Of a DNA stretch of 64,000 nt, positions 53,297-64,000 are shown piece after piece (position 1 is the stretch's first letter; each line of letters opens with the position of its first letter). A model generated the notes under the pieces. The model did no database searches. It saw only the letters and a list, made by a program, of their open reading frames with translations, and was not told where the DNA came from. This DNA comes from Phorcus lineatus (lineage: Eukaryota > Mollusca > Gastropoda > Trochida > Trochidae), in the NCBI GenBank assembly GCA_921293015.1, contig OV121089.1, positions 42,603,220-42,667,219 of the forward strand. The letters run 5' to 3'. The position numbers and the translations under genes were made by a program.

Positions 53297-56200
53297 CTGC
53301 AATAATACAGAAATCAGGTTAAAACACAAAATAACCACTAACAACTTTATGAAGATATTCAAATTACAAAATGGAGACACTGGTACCTTCCCATGGTGCC
53401 TTATTTTCTTATAAACCCTGCTACATTGACACCAATCTTAACCCTTAAGGTAATCCCCTTGTATACAGAAATCAAAACTTGTAAAGGAAGGTAGTGATGA
53501 GTTGGGAATGGTCAAATAATGGCTGGGGATATGTTTTTATTTAGTATTTCCAGAAAGGGATGTAAAAGTGACATGAAGAATGAGAAGTTCTATGGATTTA
53601 CAACTTCTTTATTGCAAGAGTGTGTCATTACAGTAGAGATACCAACACTATTATCAAGCAAATTGAACCAAAGAATCAGCTCTCATTTACCATGTAGTAT
53701 CCTGCTATAGCCGGGAAGACTTTACAAGGCTATTGGAGACTTTGGTGCCAATCAATACCTACATGGTTAACAATCTAAGCAGATGTAACATTTCTTACAA
53801 TTGATACCAACTATTGGCTTCAAGGTAATAGAATCAAAGCAAGAAATGTTTAAACATTCCTTTACTGCTCTATGAATACTAACACAGTTCATATTCAATT
53901 CACATTTTCACTGAGCGATATCCTGGCTGTGTAGATGGATCGGCACCAAATGATTCTGAAATTTAGGCACAATATAACAAGACACACAATGAGGGTGGGT
54001 GAAGTTTTTATTTTAATTATTGATCATTATACTGACAAAAGCCTTCAAACTAGTCAAAGGTTTTCATTCATACTCATCCATTCACTTTTTTCATCTTTAT
54101 CTCATGGCTGGGTGTTAGTCAGTAGATATATTGATTGCAAAAATTCATATAAATATAATTTTAGAAAGTTTCAGATTCACAGTGAATAAAATATTTAACA
54201 CTGACCAGAATCTACCCTCTTTGATTAACTTTAATTAAAATATTTAGTTGTGGTTTAACTTAAAGCAAAATTATCAGCGTGATTTATGTTTTATGTTACA
54301 CTGACAAGACTATGTCATTAGAATTGTCTACATGTTCATCTTGTTCCTTCACCTACATACTGCCAGAAGCCAATTTTCCCACGCATGTTCTATTCTCAAC
54401 CAACCTCTGTGACTTGCTAAGATAGGCCTTGCTGCATTTCCCGTACTTTTCTATGTTTGTCACCAAGGCTGCTGCGACGGTCACAATAGTCCAAGATAAA
54501 TCATATTGCAACTTTCGCCAAAGAAGGCACTGCACTTAAAAAATAAAATTACTGGTTGGCAGCAAGGTTTAAATTAGCCAGTGATGGGGAATGGTTCAAT
54601 TTAAAGTCATGTGGGGGAAGATGCCAGAGGTCCTACACAACTCCAATTGCACTTGACTGTGGAGTCATATTAGTTATATTCAAGGTTTCTCTTGTACAGA
54701 GTTCATTTAAGTAATTGAAACTCAATGCTAAAACTTTGAGTTACAGGTTCTCTTAAGAAGGCTTCATAAGGGGCTGGTAGGTGGTTCAATCAACTCCAAC
54801 CCTATAGAACTTCTATGTCATCTTGTACAAATTAAAGCCCTAAGCTGACGTTTACTCATCAAGCGTTCTTATTGCAAAGCCGATGGAACTAAGGTTCACC
54901 AAAGGGTTAAAGATTGTCTCATGTGCAACTACTCTGGCAATAATAAACCAACACATAGAAGTTCTTAAATCTTATCACCAAAGATGTAAAATTCTCATAC
55001 GAGTACAAGTAACTCTTCAAAAAATATCCTTGTCATATTAATCATGGTTGATAATTTTGAACTACATCAAGGTTACATCACCTTGAACTTGTATCAAATC
55101 CAGCCACCTCATTATCAGATAATTCATGAATGTAAATACTTATTTACACGCTGGGAGCATACAGCCTGGGCAGTGTTGAAAACATTCCGACTATAATACA
55201 GTGATGCTAAGCTGCCTGGTTGGAGATCAGGAATCCTCGACAGGACCAGACTCAACAAAACTGGCTGTGATGAACTAACAGCCCCACCCTCTTCCTCATA
55301 TTCAATTAGTTTTGTAGCCCTCACCTGCTTATGGTACAGTAATATAGGTATATATGAATAAGAGAACAAAATGTACTAAAGACTTATATATTTAAATGAC
55401 ATAATATTTTGTTTAAAATTGAGGTACCTGTTCATTTGAAATGAAACAAATATAATTATTACGTATTCTTTTCCCATCAGAAGCATGTTATTACATTTGT
55501 GAACATGTAATAAATTTTGGTTAAATTGTATACAGGTGATACTGGAGAAATATATATAATATATACAAATTACAATTTGAATTAATTAAAATATTAACTA
55601 GTATCTTAATTTTTTTTCTTGGCTTTTAAATTTCAAGTTGTATTTTCATATGGCTATTGACTTGCTTACTGATGGTTATAGGCTTTATCTAAACTGTATA
55701 AAGTTCAACACACAAAATGTGTTCATGGCCAGTTGTACACTATGTGATGTTACGCTGCATTTGACCTTCATAAACCTGCCCCCTAATGATTTTATACAGT
55801 CAAACTTTTCGAGATACCAAACATATTCATGAAACTAAAAATTATCCAAGGACCATTATTGTCTGCTTGAAGGGACCCTTATAGCATACATTCATTGTGC
55901 AAACCTATCAAGGTATTCACAACATGAAGCTATTTTGCATTTGCCTTTCTGTAATCTACCTTTAAGATAATTTTCTGAAACCAGACAGTACCTGTCCAAG
56001 ACTCTATATCTATTATGACCCCCAAAATAACAGCGCTTCTGCGACCCCTGACCTTGATAGAATCTGGGGTTAGGGAAAGAAGGAGATAGGGCCATAACCT
56101 ATTCAAATTTAGTCAGGCGCAACCCCGCGGGCAAGCTAATGGTTTCAATAGATCTACACCAGGTTTTATCTTGTGTAGCAAAGGGTTAGTGAGGATAATC

Positions 56201-56805
56201 TCCCTTTGTTCGCTCTTCAATGGTGGGACACAGAGCTAATGGACTAAACAAAATGGCTGAATGAATGAATTCAAGACATGCATACTGACCGGCAAATTGA
56301 ATCGTCCTGAATCAAATGCCGTCACTGAATGTGCCAAGCACATGTTTTAAATTCAACGATTTTCTTTTTTTTATTAGACGATTACATTACAGTATACTTT
56401 GGTGTAAGAGACTGTCTACCTTGTGACCTATAAAGCATAGGAATTTGTTCCAGGCAATTAATTTGACTTAAAACATATCAGATGAATTGTTAAGTATGCT
56501 ACATGATAAGGAAAGCAGCATCAGATATCCCTTCATTACATGGTCACAGATTATTAATGAACACACATGACAATCTTCATGATTAAGCATGAGGGATTGC
56601 ACTTGAGTCATTGATGAAACTCACCGGTTTGTAACCATGTATGTCGGTATGATTAAATAGGAACAAAATATTGTCAGTGCAAAGCCATTCAAGATGACTC
56701 AATTATCATTGAAGCCACAGCTATATGGTTTACTTGCTTTCAAACATGATAGTTAAACCATACCCTTTTCCATGTAAAAAATAAGGATTGTCATTAAGAA
56801 GTTAC

Positions 56806-57830
56806 CATAAAGGTGAGAACAGTAGAGGTGGTGTGAGGACGAGATGAGAGGGGTGAGGCAAGATGAAGTAAGGTGAGAACAGGTGAGGTGGGATGAAGAT
56901 GAGATGAGAGGGGTGAGGCGAGGTAAAGTAACATAAGAACAGGTGAGATGGGGTGAAGATGAGATGAGAGGGGTGAGGCGGGTGAAGTAAGGTGAGAACA
57001 GGTGAGGTGGGATGAACATGAGATGAGAGAGGTGAGGCGAGGTGAAGTAAGGTGAGAACAGGTGAGGTGGGGTGAAAATGGGATGAGAGGGGTGAGAGAA
57101 GGTAAAGTAACATAAGAACATGTGAGATGGGGTGAAGATGGGATGAGAAGGGGAGGTGTGGTGAGGTGAAGATTGAATGAGAGGGTGAGACGGGGTGAGT
57201 ATGTATGGTGAGAACAGATGAGGTTGAGTGAAGATGAGATGAGAGGGGTGAGGCGAGGTGAAGTAAGGTGAGAACAGGTGAGATGGGGTGAAGATGAGAT
57301 GAGAGGGGTGAGGCGAGGTGAAGTAAGGTGAGAACAGGTGAGGTGGGATGAAGATGAGATGAGAGAGGTGAGGCGAGGTGAAGTAAGGTGAGAACAGGTG
57401 GGGTGAAAATGGGATGAGAGGGGCGAGAGAAGGTAACGCAACATAAGAACATGTGAGATGGGGTGAAGATGGGATGAGAAGGGGAGGTGTGGTGAGGTAA
57501 AGATTGAATGAGAGGGTGAGACGGGGTGAGATGAAGTAAGGTGAGAACAGGTGAGGTGGGGTGAAGACGAGATGAGAGGGGTGAGGCGAGGTGAAGTAAG
57601 GTGAGAACAGGTGAGGTGGGATGAAGATGAGAGGGGTGAGGCGAGGTGAAGTAACATAAGAACAGGTGAGATGGGGTGAAGATGGGATGAGAAGGGGTAG
57701 GTGAGTAAAGGTGGAGATTGAATGAGAGGGTGAGGTGGGGTGAAAATGGGATGAGAAGATGAGGTGAGGTGAGGTGAAGATTGGACGAGAGGTAGAGGTG
57801 AAGTGATTTGAAGTGATCGGGTGAAGATGG
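56806..57830. repeat. 60-bp minisatellite, about 16 copies
   Basis: Unit GAGGTGGGATGAAGATGAGA then TGAGAGGGGTGAGGCGAGGT and GAAGTAAGGTGAGAACAGGT. The + strand is nearly all purine plus T, and the - strand is open in several frames (SHLHPTSPVLTLLHLASPLS type), which is an artefact. A divergent block GGGAGGTGTGGTGAGGT recurs at about 57151 and 57481, suggesting larger periodicity. Confidence 0.93.
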
Positions 57831-59671
57831 GGTCAGTAGAGTCATTCAGTATGCCAGGGAGAGTTAAATACAGCCAGTTAAACGTTTGTTAGACAAATAT
57901 TGAAAACTATCTCTTGACTTTCTGTGTGGACATATTGTTTCTTTGCTATCCATGTTGACATGCTTCTATTATATCTGTGTAAACACATATTCCTTTGATA
58001 TCAATAAGCTATGACCTGTATGTATTGTTATTATCCTTTGATTGGTAGGGAAATATGCCTTTGTGGGACTAAAATAGAATCACAAGTTCTGAACAAGATT
58101 CTGTGATACTGCTATCAGTGGACATGATTCTCAGTGATTCAACACACCACAATCTCTCTCTCATAGATGAATGGTGATAACACAAGTGTCTATAGGGCAG
58201 ACTTCAATGGCTGGATGTTATGATGGTTATCACACACCTTTGTAGTGTTATCAGTGTCAGATACAAGTACTAGGGATCATGGGAAGCTGGGAGACAAGGG
58301 AAGTTTCCTACCACTTCTTATCTACAGTATATATACACTAGTGGACACTGGACATTGGTTCACCTTACAGTAATGGCTAATGCACTGGAGAGTGTTTTAT
58401 TAACCTTTAACCTTCTTCTTTCAAAGTTTTTCACTCTCAAATCAAGGTTACAATAATGAGCATAACATTATGTTCATATCATACAATGGTGCACAATAAT
58501 TATTTTCTCAATTTATGACCTTCATTATTAAACATGGTAAATTCAGGCCTTCAATCCATAACTCAGGGGTTACATTGCCTTAGCTTCAAAACCAGGTACC
58601 AAATTATACAGCTTGGTGAAATGGGGAACTTTTTTACAATAGTTCTTGTTCAAAGTAACACCACTGTGCCTGTATCTTTTTCACATAAAATCTCTATATA
58701 ACTTATCCACTCAGAAATGCTTTGACCTTGATGAATTGAGAAGGAAAAGGGTTAACTTGGTTAACTTCAGAGTCAAACTTATTGTTTCACATCATCGCAA
58801 AATGGTCATCTGTGATTCACTTTTGTTCTGCTCATTAAAGGTTTAAACAATGACAGGTTAAACCTTTTAATGCTAATACTGAAAAGTCTTGAGATTCTTG
58901 ACAATCCTCCATTGATATTAGCCACTCAATATGGTCACCAACAAAGTGGCGAGCTGCTACAACTGCAGGCAATGTGGACCACACAACAACTGGCATGCTC
59001 TGTGCAGTGTGAGGCCTTCTGCTGTACCCACACGCATTGACCCACAAGTATCTGATATGTCCCTGTAACAACCAGGTCAGAGGTCAGATTCTGCCACCAT
59101 GTGGCAGTCATAATCACACACAGTTTGATACATAGGCAAAGCTAGACTCATTCTGGTATCCTTAACAAAATTTCAATTGATTTTAACCCATGAAAAAATA
59201 TAATCAAGGCAATATTTTTAAAAAGCTATGATAAATTAGACTTCTCATATTTCTTATCCTTTCTTTTGGCTTGTAACACCTTGAACATTCCTACATTCAC
59301 TGGTCATTAGCGTTGCTAGTTCCAATATTATGCATTTCATGGAATAAAAGTGCAGTAAAATTTTCAATGGGAATTTTTCTCTTTGCACATTGTCATTTGT
59401 TCAGAGGCTAAAACATTACCCTGCTGTCAAAATCCTAATATGGTGTAAAACAATAAGAATTGATATGTAAATGTTTGGTTTGATAGTCAGGCAGCTTTAT
59501 TTTGTTACTGAAAAGTCTCCTTCTTTGCCTATAGAACATCATATACCAAACATATGGGAGTTGCTGTTTCCTTGCTTGGCCCTCACCATCATAAGGACAG
59601 AACGCTGCTTTCAAACTTTGTCTCCATTCAGGAGCAGATTGCACATAACAGAATCGCAGCTTATAAAAATG

Positions 59672-59758
59672 GCAATTATCATAAAACAAAAACTACCAAT
59701 ATCTCAACTTCAGGGTGGCATGTAAGATGAAAAGACAACACAGGCAGGATGAGAATAC
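59672..59758. repeat. Local duplication, copy 1 (partner 60157-60243)
   Basis: About 87 bp containing ACAAAAACTACCAATATCTC and TCAGGGTGGCATGTAAGATG, repeated nearly unchanged 485 bp downstream in the same orientation. Confidence 0.85.
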
Positions 59759-59840
59759 AGAAGAAGAAGAAAGTTAGTTTACTAAAGTGTCACACTTTGC
59801 ATTTATACATATTACCTACAATTGTCACAGCAAATCAAAA

Positions 59841-60062
59841 TCCCGCCAGGAGCTTGGCAACTTTGTCTGCAGTAGAGAACAGTTCTACACACAGTCAGGT
59901 TTGGGTGCAATGCTGCACTGAAACTCAGTGCAGTGCCACCCATGGTTAGTTCCAGCCAATACTCTCAGGTTTCACCACAATGCATAGCCACAATTGTGTT
60001 GCGGGCCATGATATAAGTGAAAAAATCTTGAAAGCAGCGTTAAACCCCAACTCACCTCACCT
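59841..60062 (+). mobile_element. SINE-like insertion with 15-bp target duplications
   Basis: About 222 bp bounded by the perfect direct repeat CACAGCAAATCAAAA (59826-59840 and 60063-60077). The 3' end AAAGCAGCGTTAAACCCCAA followed by CTCACCTCACCT resembles a SINE tail common in gastropods. I do not see clear A/B boxes at its 5' end, so it may be 5'-truncated. Confidence 0.75.
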
Positions 60063-60156
60063 CACAGCAAATCAAAAAGCAAAGTCCAGTCTACATGGGC
60101 TTACGAGACAAGATATAACATAAAATAATCCTTATAAATAAATAGTATTACTAGAA

Positions 60157-60243
60157 TTATCATAAAACAAAAACTACCAATATATCAACTTCAGGGTGGC
60201 ATGTAAGATGAAAAGACAACACAGACAGCATGAGAATACACAG
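60157..60243. repeat. Local duplication, copy 2 (partner 59672-59758)
   Basis: Same orientation as copy 1 with a few substitutions (GGCAGGATG to GACAGCATG). A SINE lies between the copies. Confidence 0.85.
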
Positions 60244-61430
60244 ACAGCAGAGAAGTGTGCTCTATCATCAGGGATCTCCTCGGCCAGTGTATGTGTTCTC
60301 TCAACACAGTTCTACCCCTGTTATCAGGACACTGCAGCATGCTGTTTGTCAATACACTCACACAGACCCACCTCTGACAACTGCAATCACCTACAGCCAG
60401 CAGAATACTGCTGATATTTTCTACAACCTCAATAATTTTGTGTTTCATGTTACATCCCATGTACACAATGACATTTACCTAGAAATACTTTTGTGGACAA
60501 AAACAATGATTTTTTAACAGAATAACTACCAACACAGATTTAGAAAAAAAATGTGACATGTGTATCTTCAACATTATTACATAGGTATTATTGCTGTTAA
60601 CCATTATTTCAGGACGCCAGCCTTGATCTTGCCAGGAATAATAGAAAGCAAAATGTCAGAGATATAACCTAACCAAGCCAAACTGAACACTGTAGCTATA
60701 AACATGTTACTCTCGTTAGTTGACTATATATTTAATAGATGTTAATTATCTATAAATATCCTCTTCAAGCCACAGAATAAAGACATCTATATACCAAGTT
60801 TTGGGGTGAGGAGGTTTTTCGCTCCATTTTCATTATCAATTGTATCTAAATAAATACCCAGGGTTTTTTTTCATACACCAAGCCTGAAAATATGTTTGAA
60901 TATTAAATGTATTGTACCTTGATGCCCTGATCCAAATTTACTCAAAATTAACCTACAAATTTTCACTTTTACTGTGATATCATGGGAAAGGGTTTCATGA
61001 AAATTTATGAAAAAATTAAGTGGCTGATTAACAACCAAACATTTTTTTCATCTAAAACTTAGAATTACATGAGAAAAATATTTCCGTGAGAGGTACATAG
61101 TGCACTAACGAGCAGGACCTGCACACCTGGCTGTAAGCGGATCTCTCACCTGACCCCAAGGGCACATGCACTAATTGAGCTTCATTTGTAATGCTTTGAG
61201 TGATCCGTTCAACTCACAAACACGAGAACTATTAGCCTTGATCTGAAATTTTATACTCACTTCTTTATTTCCACAAAAAAATGAAGCATTTAAATAAGTT
61301 GGCAGAAAATGTGATCAAATCAAAATGATTAACATTGAGATAGGCAGGTATTTTACTCCTATTAGATAACTGTTTGAGTGGCATTCTAGAAGTTGTCAGT
61401 TTTAGGAAGACAAGGGATTTTATGGTTTTT

Positions 61431-61527
61431 CAAATTCTTTATTGTACTGATAGCAATTTTTCGATAGGGCTTGAAAACGGTAAAAGAACGTTTATCGAAA
61501 TGTCACGATCAGTACAATAAGGAAGTT
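61431..61527. mobile_element. Small palindromic element, related ends
   Basis: Outer arms TTCTTTATTGTACTGAT and ATCAGTACAATAAGGAA pair with one mismatch, and inner arms TTTTTCGATA and TTATCGAAA pair again, giving a long hairpin of about 97 nt. Confidence 0.5.
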
Positions 61528-62465
61528 GATAATCCAAAAAATTCCCTAGGTACATCATTTCAACTAGAACAACCATATAACATGTGGCAGAGTTTGTCAA
61601 TCCTTTATTTGGTTAAGTGATTGAACCTACAAGCATGAGAAAATGATGCGACATTAACAATTTGTGAATTCAAAAGACAGTTGAAATAACACTGTACTTT
61701 CACTTTCAAAAACTCACTCGGGAATGCTTGGCTCCAATTCTTTTGTTGAGGAAAGAGTTAATGCATTGATCTGGCGAGAGTCCATTGAAAATATGTACAA
61801 CAATCAAATATTCTAGCATTGTGATCATAGAGATTTATTCCTATTCCTTATACTGGGATATAACAGGAAGTATGGAAAAAAACTGGTCATTTTCCTAAAC
61901 TAGCAGATCTTAGTGCTGAGGAAACGAAAGGCAAGGAATATTTTCTCAAATCAACAGCACTAAGTCTACTAAATCCAGCAGATAAAAGTCAAAGATTATT
62001 TATCCTAATGGAGAGCACCTATTTATTTGTAAGCTCAAGGGTTAATAGCAATTTTCCGCATTTAAAAGAAATGACAAACTCTGCAAACAAGACGTGAAAA
62101 ATAATTCCCCGATATTGTAACACAAATAATTCCAAGCCGCCTCTCACCTTTCACAGTTTTAACTAATTAACCATTTGAAGGGTTAACTCAGCAAACAAGT
62201 AGTAAAAAATATTTTCCCAGAATCTAAGATTAAAAAGAGAAATAATTCTAGCAGATCATTATCAGATTGGTTCAAAAACCTACCCTACCACCCAGTCATA
62301 ACTAGTTAATTCATCAGTGAAGGGTTAACTCTATTTTCTCCCCATTAGCCCCTGACTACCTTGAAGCAGTTGTCGTCCAGGATTACACCTGGCATGCTCC
62401 TCACCTGTGCTTCTGCGGAGCCTTTGATGTGTCAAAGTTAGCTGATTAATTCCTATTGTTCTCAC

Positions 62466-62549
62466 CTGCATACTCAGGTTGTACGCTTCGCTCTTAACAA
62501 CACGATTTATCGACAGCCGGAAAAAATTGCACCTCAACCGTTTTGCCAT
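62466..62549 (-). CDS. Speculative alternative first coding exon upstream of RNF43/ZNRF3
   Basis: An ATG at 62549 opens 28 codons (MAKRLRCNFFRLSINRVV, then a further ten ending SMQ) that stop at a strong donor CAG|GTGAGA in phase 0. That is the phase needed by the PA exon at 53296, and the vertebrate exon before it also ends in Gln. However, there is no signal peptide and none of the expected N-terminal PA strands, so it may be a chance open frame or an alternative leader. Confidence 0.15.
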
Positions 62550-64000
62550 CAAAGTATTTTTTCTCCGTATTTTTCACCACGTTTCCTTGTATGTGGTTTA
62601 TTTTCAACACGGATTCAATTTTTTACACCATGTTCAATTTTTTCAAAGGTAGACATCTTGGGAAATGCTGTCACAAATTCCCTTTGATATATCTGATACA
62701 AGCTCCGAGGCTGAATATCCCACATTCCTTCGTCACCCGATCTTGTCTACAAACACAGGCAGTTCATTGTGGGGCGAAACAAACACACAAACTCGCCTGT
62801 GAGTCCAGGAAAACAGTTTCTCTAGAAACTCAATATGTACATCAATAGTGAGAGAGTTTTTAAAGATTTAATTTAAAAAAAATAAAAAAGGCTTTAGGGA
62901 ATTAATTCTCTGAGACTGAGAAGCCAAAAGCATGTATTTATTTGCTGTTATCCTCAGGTAGGGTAGGTTGTGTGGAGACTGTTTGCAGGACGAGTTCAAT
63001 CCCTGTAACTGACCCACTATTTAGCCTTCAGTTAGCCATGAGGTAGCCATTTCTACACCTGTTTATTTGCTTCTACTAAGGCTCTTAGTCTAAATCTCTA
63101 GTACTACAGTTCAGGGCAGCCTTCAGAGTTATCAGTTTCATAAAGGGTTTATTGAGATATCCAGAAATTCAGATTTTCAAATTACCCCCATATTTAGCCA
63201 TTCACAAACAAACAAACTTTGAAAATGTGATAAAAAATCTTCTGATTGAATATCATAAAAGACTCACACAGTCCACACAAAAACGCAATCTACAGTTCAC
63301 TCAAAAACACAATCTTTTAACAATCTGTCAGACAGTCCTCGGTTGTATTAGAAGTTCCTTATCCAATGAAAGTACACAGTCACAAACATCTTTAACTTAC
63401 AAACTGCAGGCAAATTGGAAAGAATAAATTAATTAGTTTAACTTGCCTTTGCTACAATTTGCATTAGCAGAGCGACTTCAAATCTTTCAGGATAAATCTA
63501 TGCATCTCTCTTTTCATGAATCATTAAACAAAACGAATTTGACATCAAATCTTCCTACTACTCTTTTCTTATACACGCAAGTGCCCCTCTACAGTACTGT
63601 CAAAGAGGTAAGTAATGCAAACGGTTTACTAACTTTTGATTCTAAATTTGCCTGCAGGTAGAACGAGAACAGTTTAGCAGTTGCTTCTGTCTCACAGAGC
63701 ACGTGTCCCTAAACACTGCTGCTACAGAGGTCACCCGGCCACAACATCAAAGTGACAGCCCTATGTAGTGAGGTATCCAGGATAAACAACTTTCCCTACC
63801 TCCCCACTCACACCCTATCCCTCTTCCTTCTTACATACTTCTACCTTGAACTTCATCCTCTTCTCTTCTCGAAGTATTTATCATTCAATTCCTTTACCAA
63901 GGGTTGTTATTTTTTGTCCTTTTATTTAGGCTCATTTCAGTCTGTTAGGTTTCCCCACTCCACAATCTTAATTTTTCTTCTATCAAAATCTTTCTTCCAC

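Larger units (their letters stand above)
53297..64000 (-). other. Probable intron 1 of the RNF43/ZNRF3 gene
   Basis: The first recognisable PA exon needs an upstream partner, and none is seen to the window edge, so this is most likely intron. It contains the 60-bp minisatellite, the SINE, an 85-bp local duplication, a palindrome and the speculative leader exon. A coding-like patch at 58900-59090 on the - strand was examined without result. Confidence 0.55.

Noticed and set aside
56753-57845. Several overlapping long frames on the - strand (up to 347 codons)
   Set aside because: All are the 60-bp minisatellite in its different frames, with no unique protein sequence.
58835-59117. Coding-like GC-richer patch on the - strand with an acceptor-like TTGTTACAG
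   Set aside because: The frames show no recognisable family and do not fit the missing N-terminal part of RNF43/ZNRF3; no matching donor was found.

Overview
The window is eukaryotic, intron-rich, AT-rich animal DNA. It holds two protein-coding genes that can be reconstructed exon by exon, in convergent (tail-to-tail) orientation, inside a dense background of small mobile elements and tandem repeats. The repeat vocabulary (the 17-mer AGAGTTATCTCCCCTGA, a SINE ending in GCGTTAAACCCC plus CTCAC units, and units ending in GAGCTGTGCTCACTTC) points to a lophotrochozoan, most likely a mollusc and perhaps a gastropod. That assignment is inference, not proof.

Gene 1 (+ strand, 9692-29220) has 20 exons whose splice phases all join, giving a complete 905-residue protein. 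It reads along its whole length as the bacterial-type, cytosolic GH63-like glucosidase (MGH1/GH63 clan, (alpha/alpha)6 barrel), not the ER-resident processing glucosidase I. It has no signal peptide or membrane anchor. Its introns carry a 490-bp TTAA-flanked MITE, a tandem/dispersed repeat family seen twice, a miniature LTR retrotransposon with a tRNA-like module in each LTR, and a CAT/CAC microsatellite.

Gene 2 (- strand, 53296 down to 35155) is the RNF43/ZNRF3-type transmembrane E3 ubiquitin ligase, which removes Frizzled receptors in Wnt signalling. Eight exons encode the protease-associated (PA) ectodomain, one membrane helix, a RING-H2 and a long Ser/His/Cys-rich tail (758 residues). The signal-peptide exon(s) were not found and probably lie beyond 64000.

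Layout: 1-9691 is intergenic with several MITE-like elements, a poly-G tract, and a 35-bp minisatellite that appears to have grown out of a decayed Tc1/mariner transposase. 9692-30470 is gene 1 and its probable 3' UTR. 30470-35154 is the convergent intergenic/3' UTR zone. 35155-53296 is gene 2, including a 10.5-kb intron with a 36-bp minisatellite organised into exact 144-bp higher-order units, a hammerhead-like short insertion, and an unexplained exon-like pair on the + strand. 53297-64000 is most likely intron 1 of gene 2, with a 60-bp minisatellite and a SINE bounded by 15-bp target duplications. Most long open frames outside the two genes are simply these tandem repeats read through.

Most notable: (i) a 420-bp TRIM-type retrotransposon whose LTRs embed a tRNA-like Pol III promoter; (ii) two related TTAA-flanked MITE subfamilies with five copies in 64 kb; (iii) the bacterial-type GH63 enzyme as an intron-rich animal gene; (iv) the transposase-derived 35-bp satellite; (v) the 144-bp higher-order repeat. 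No searches could be run, so family assignments rest on motif recognition.
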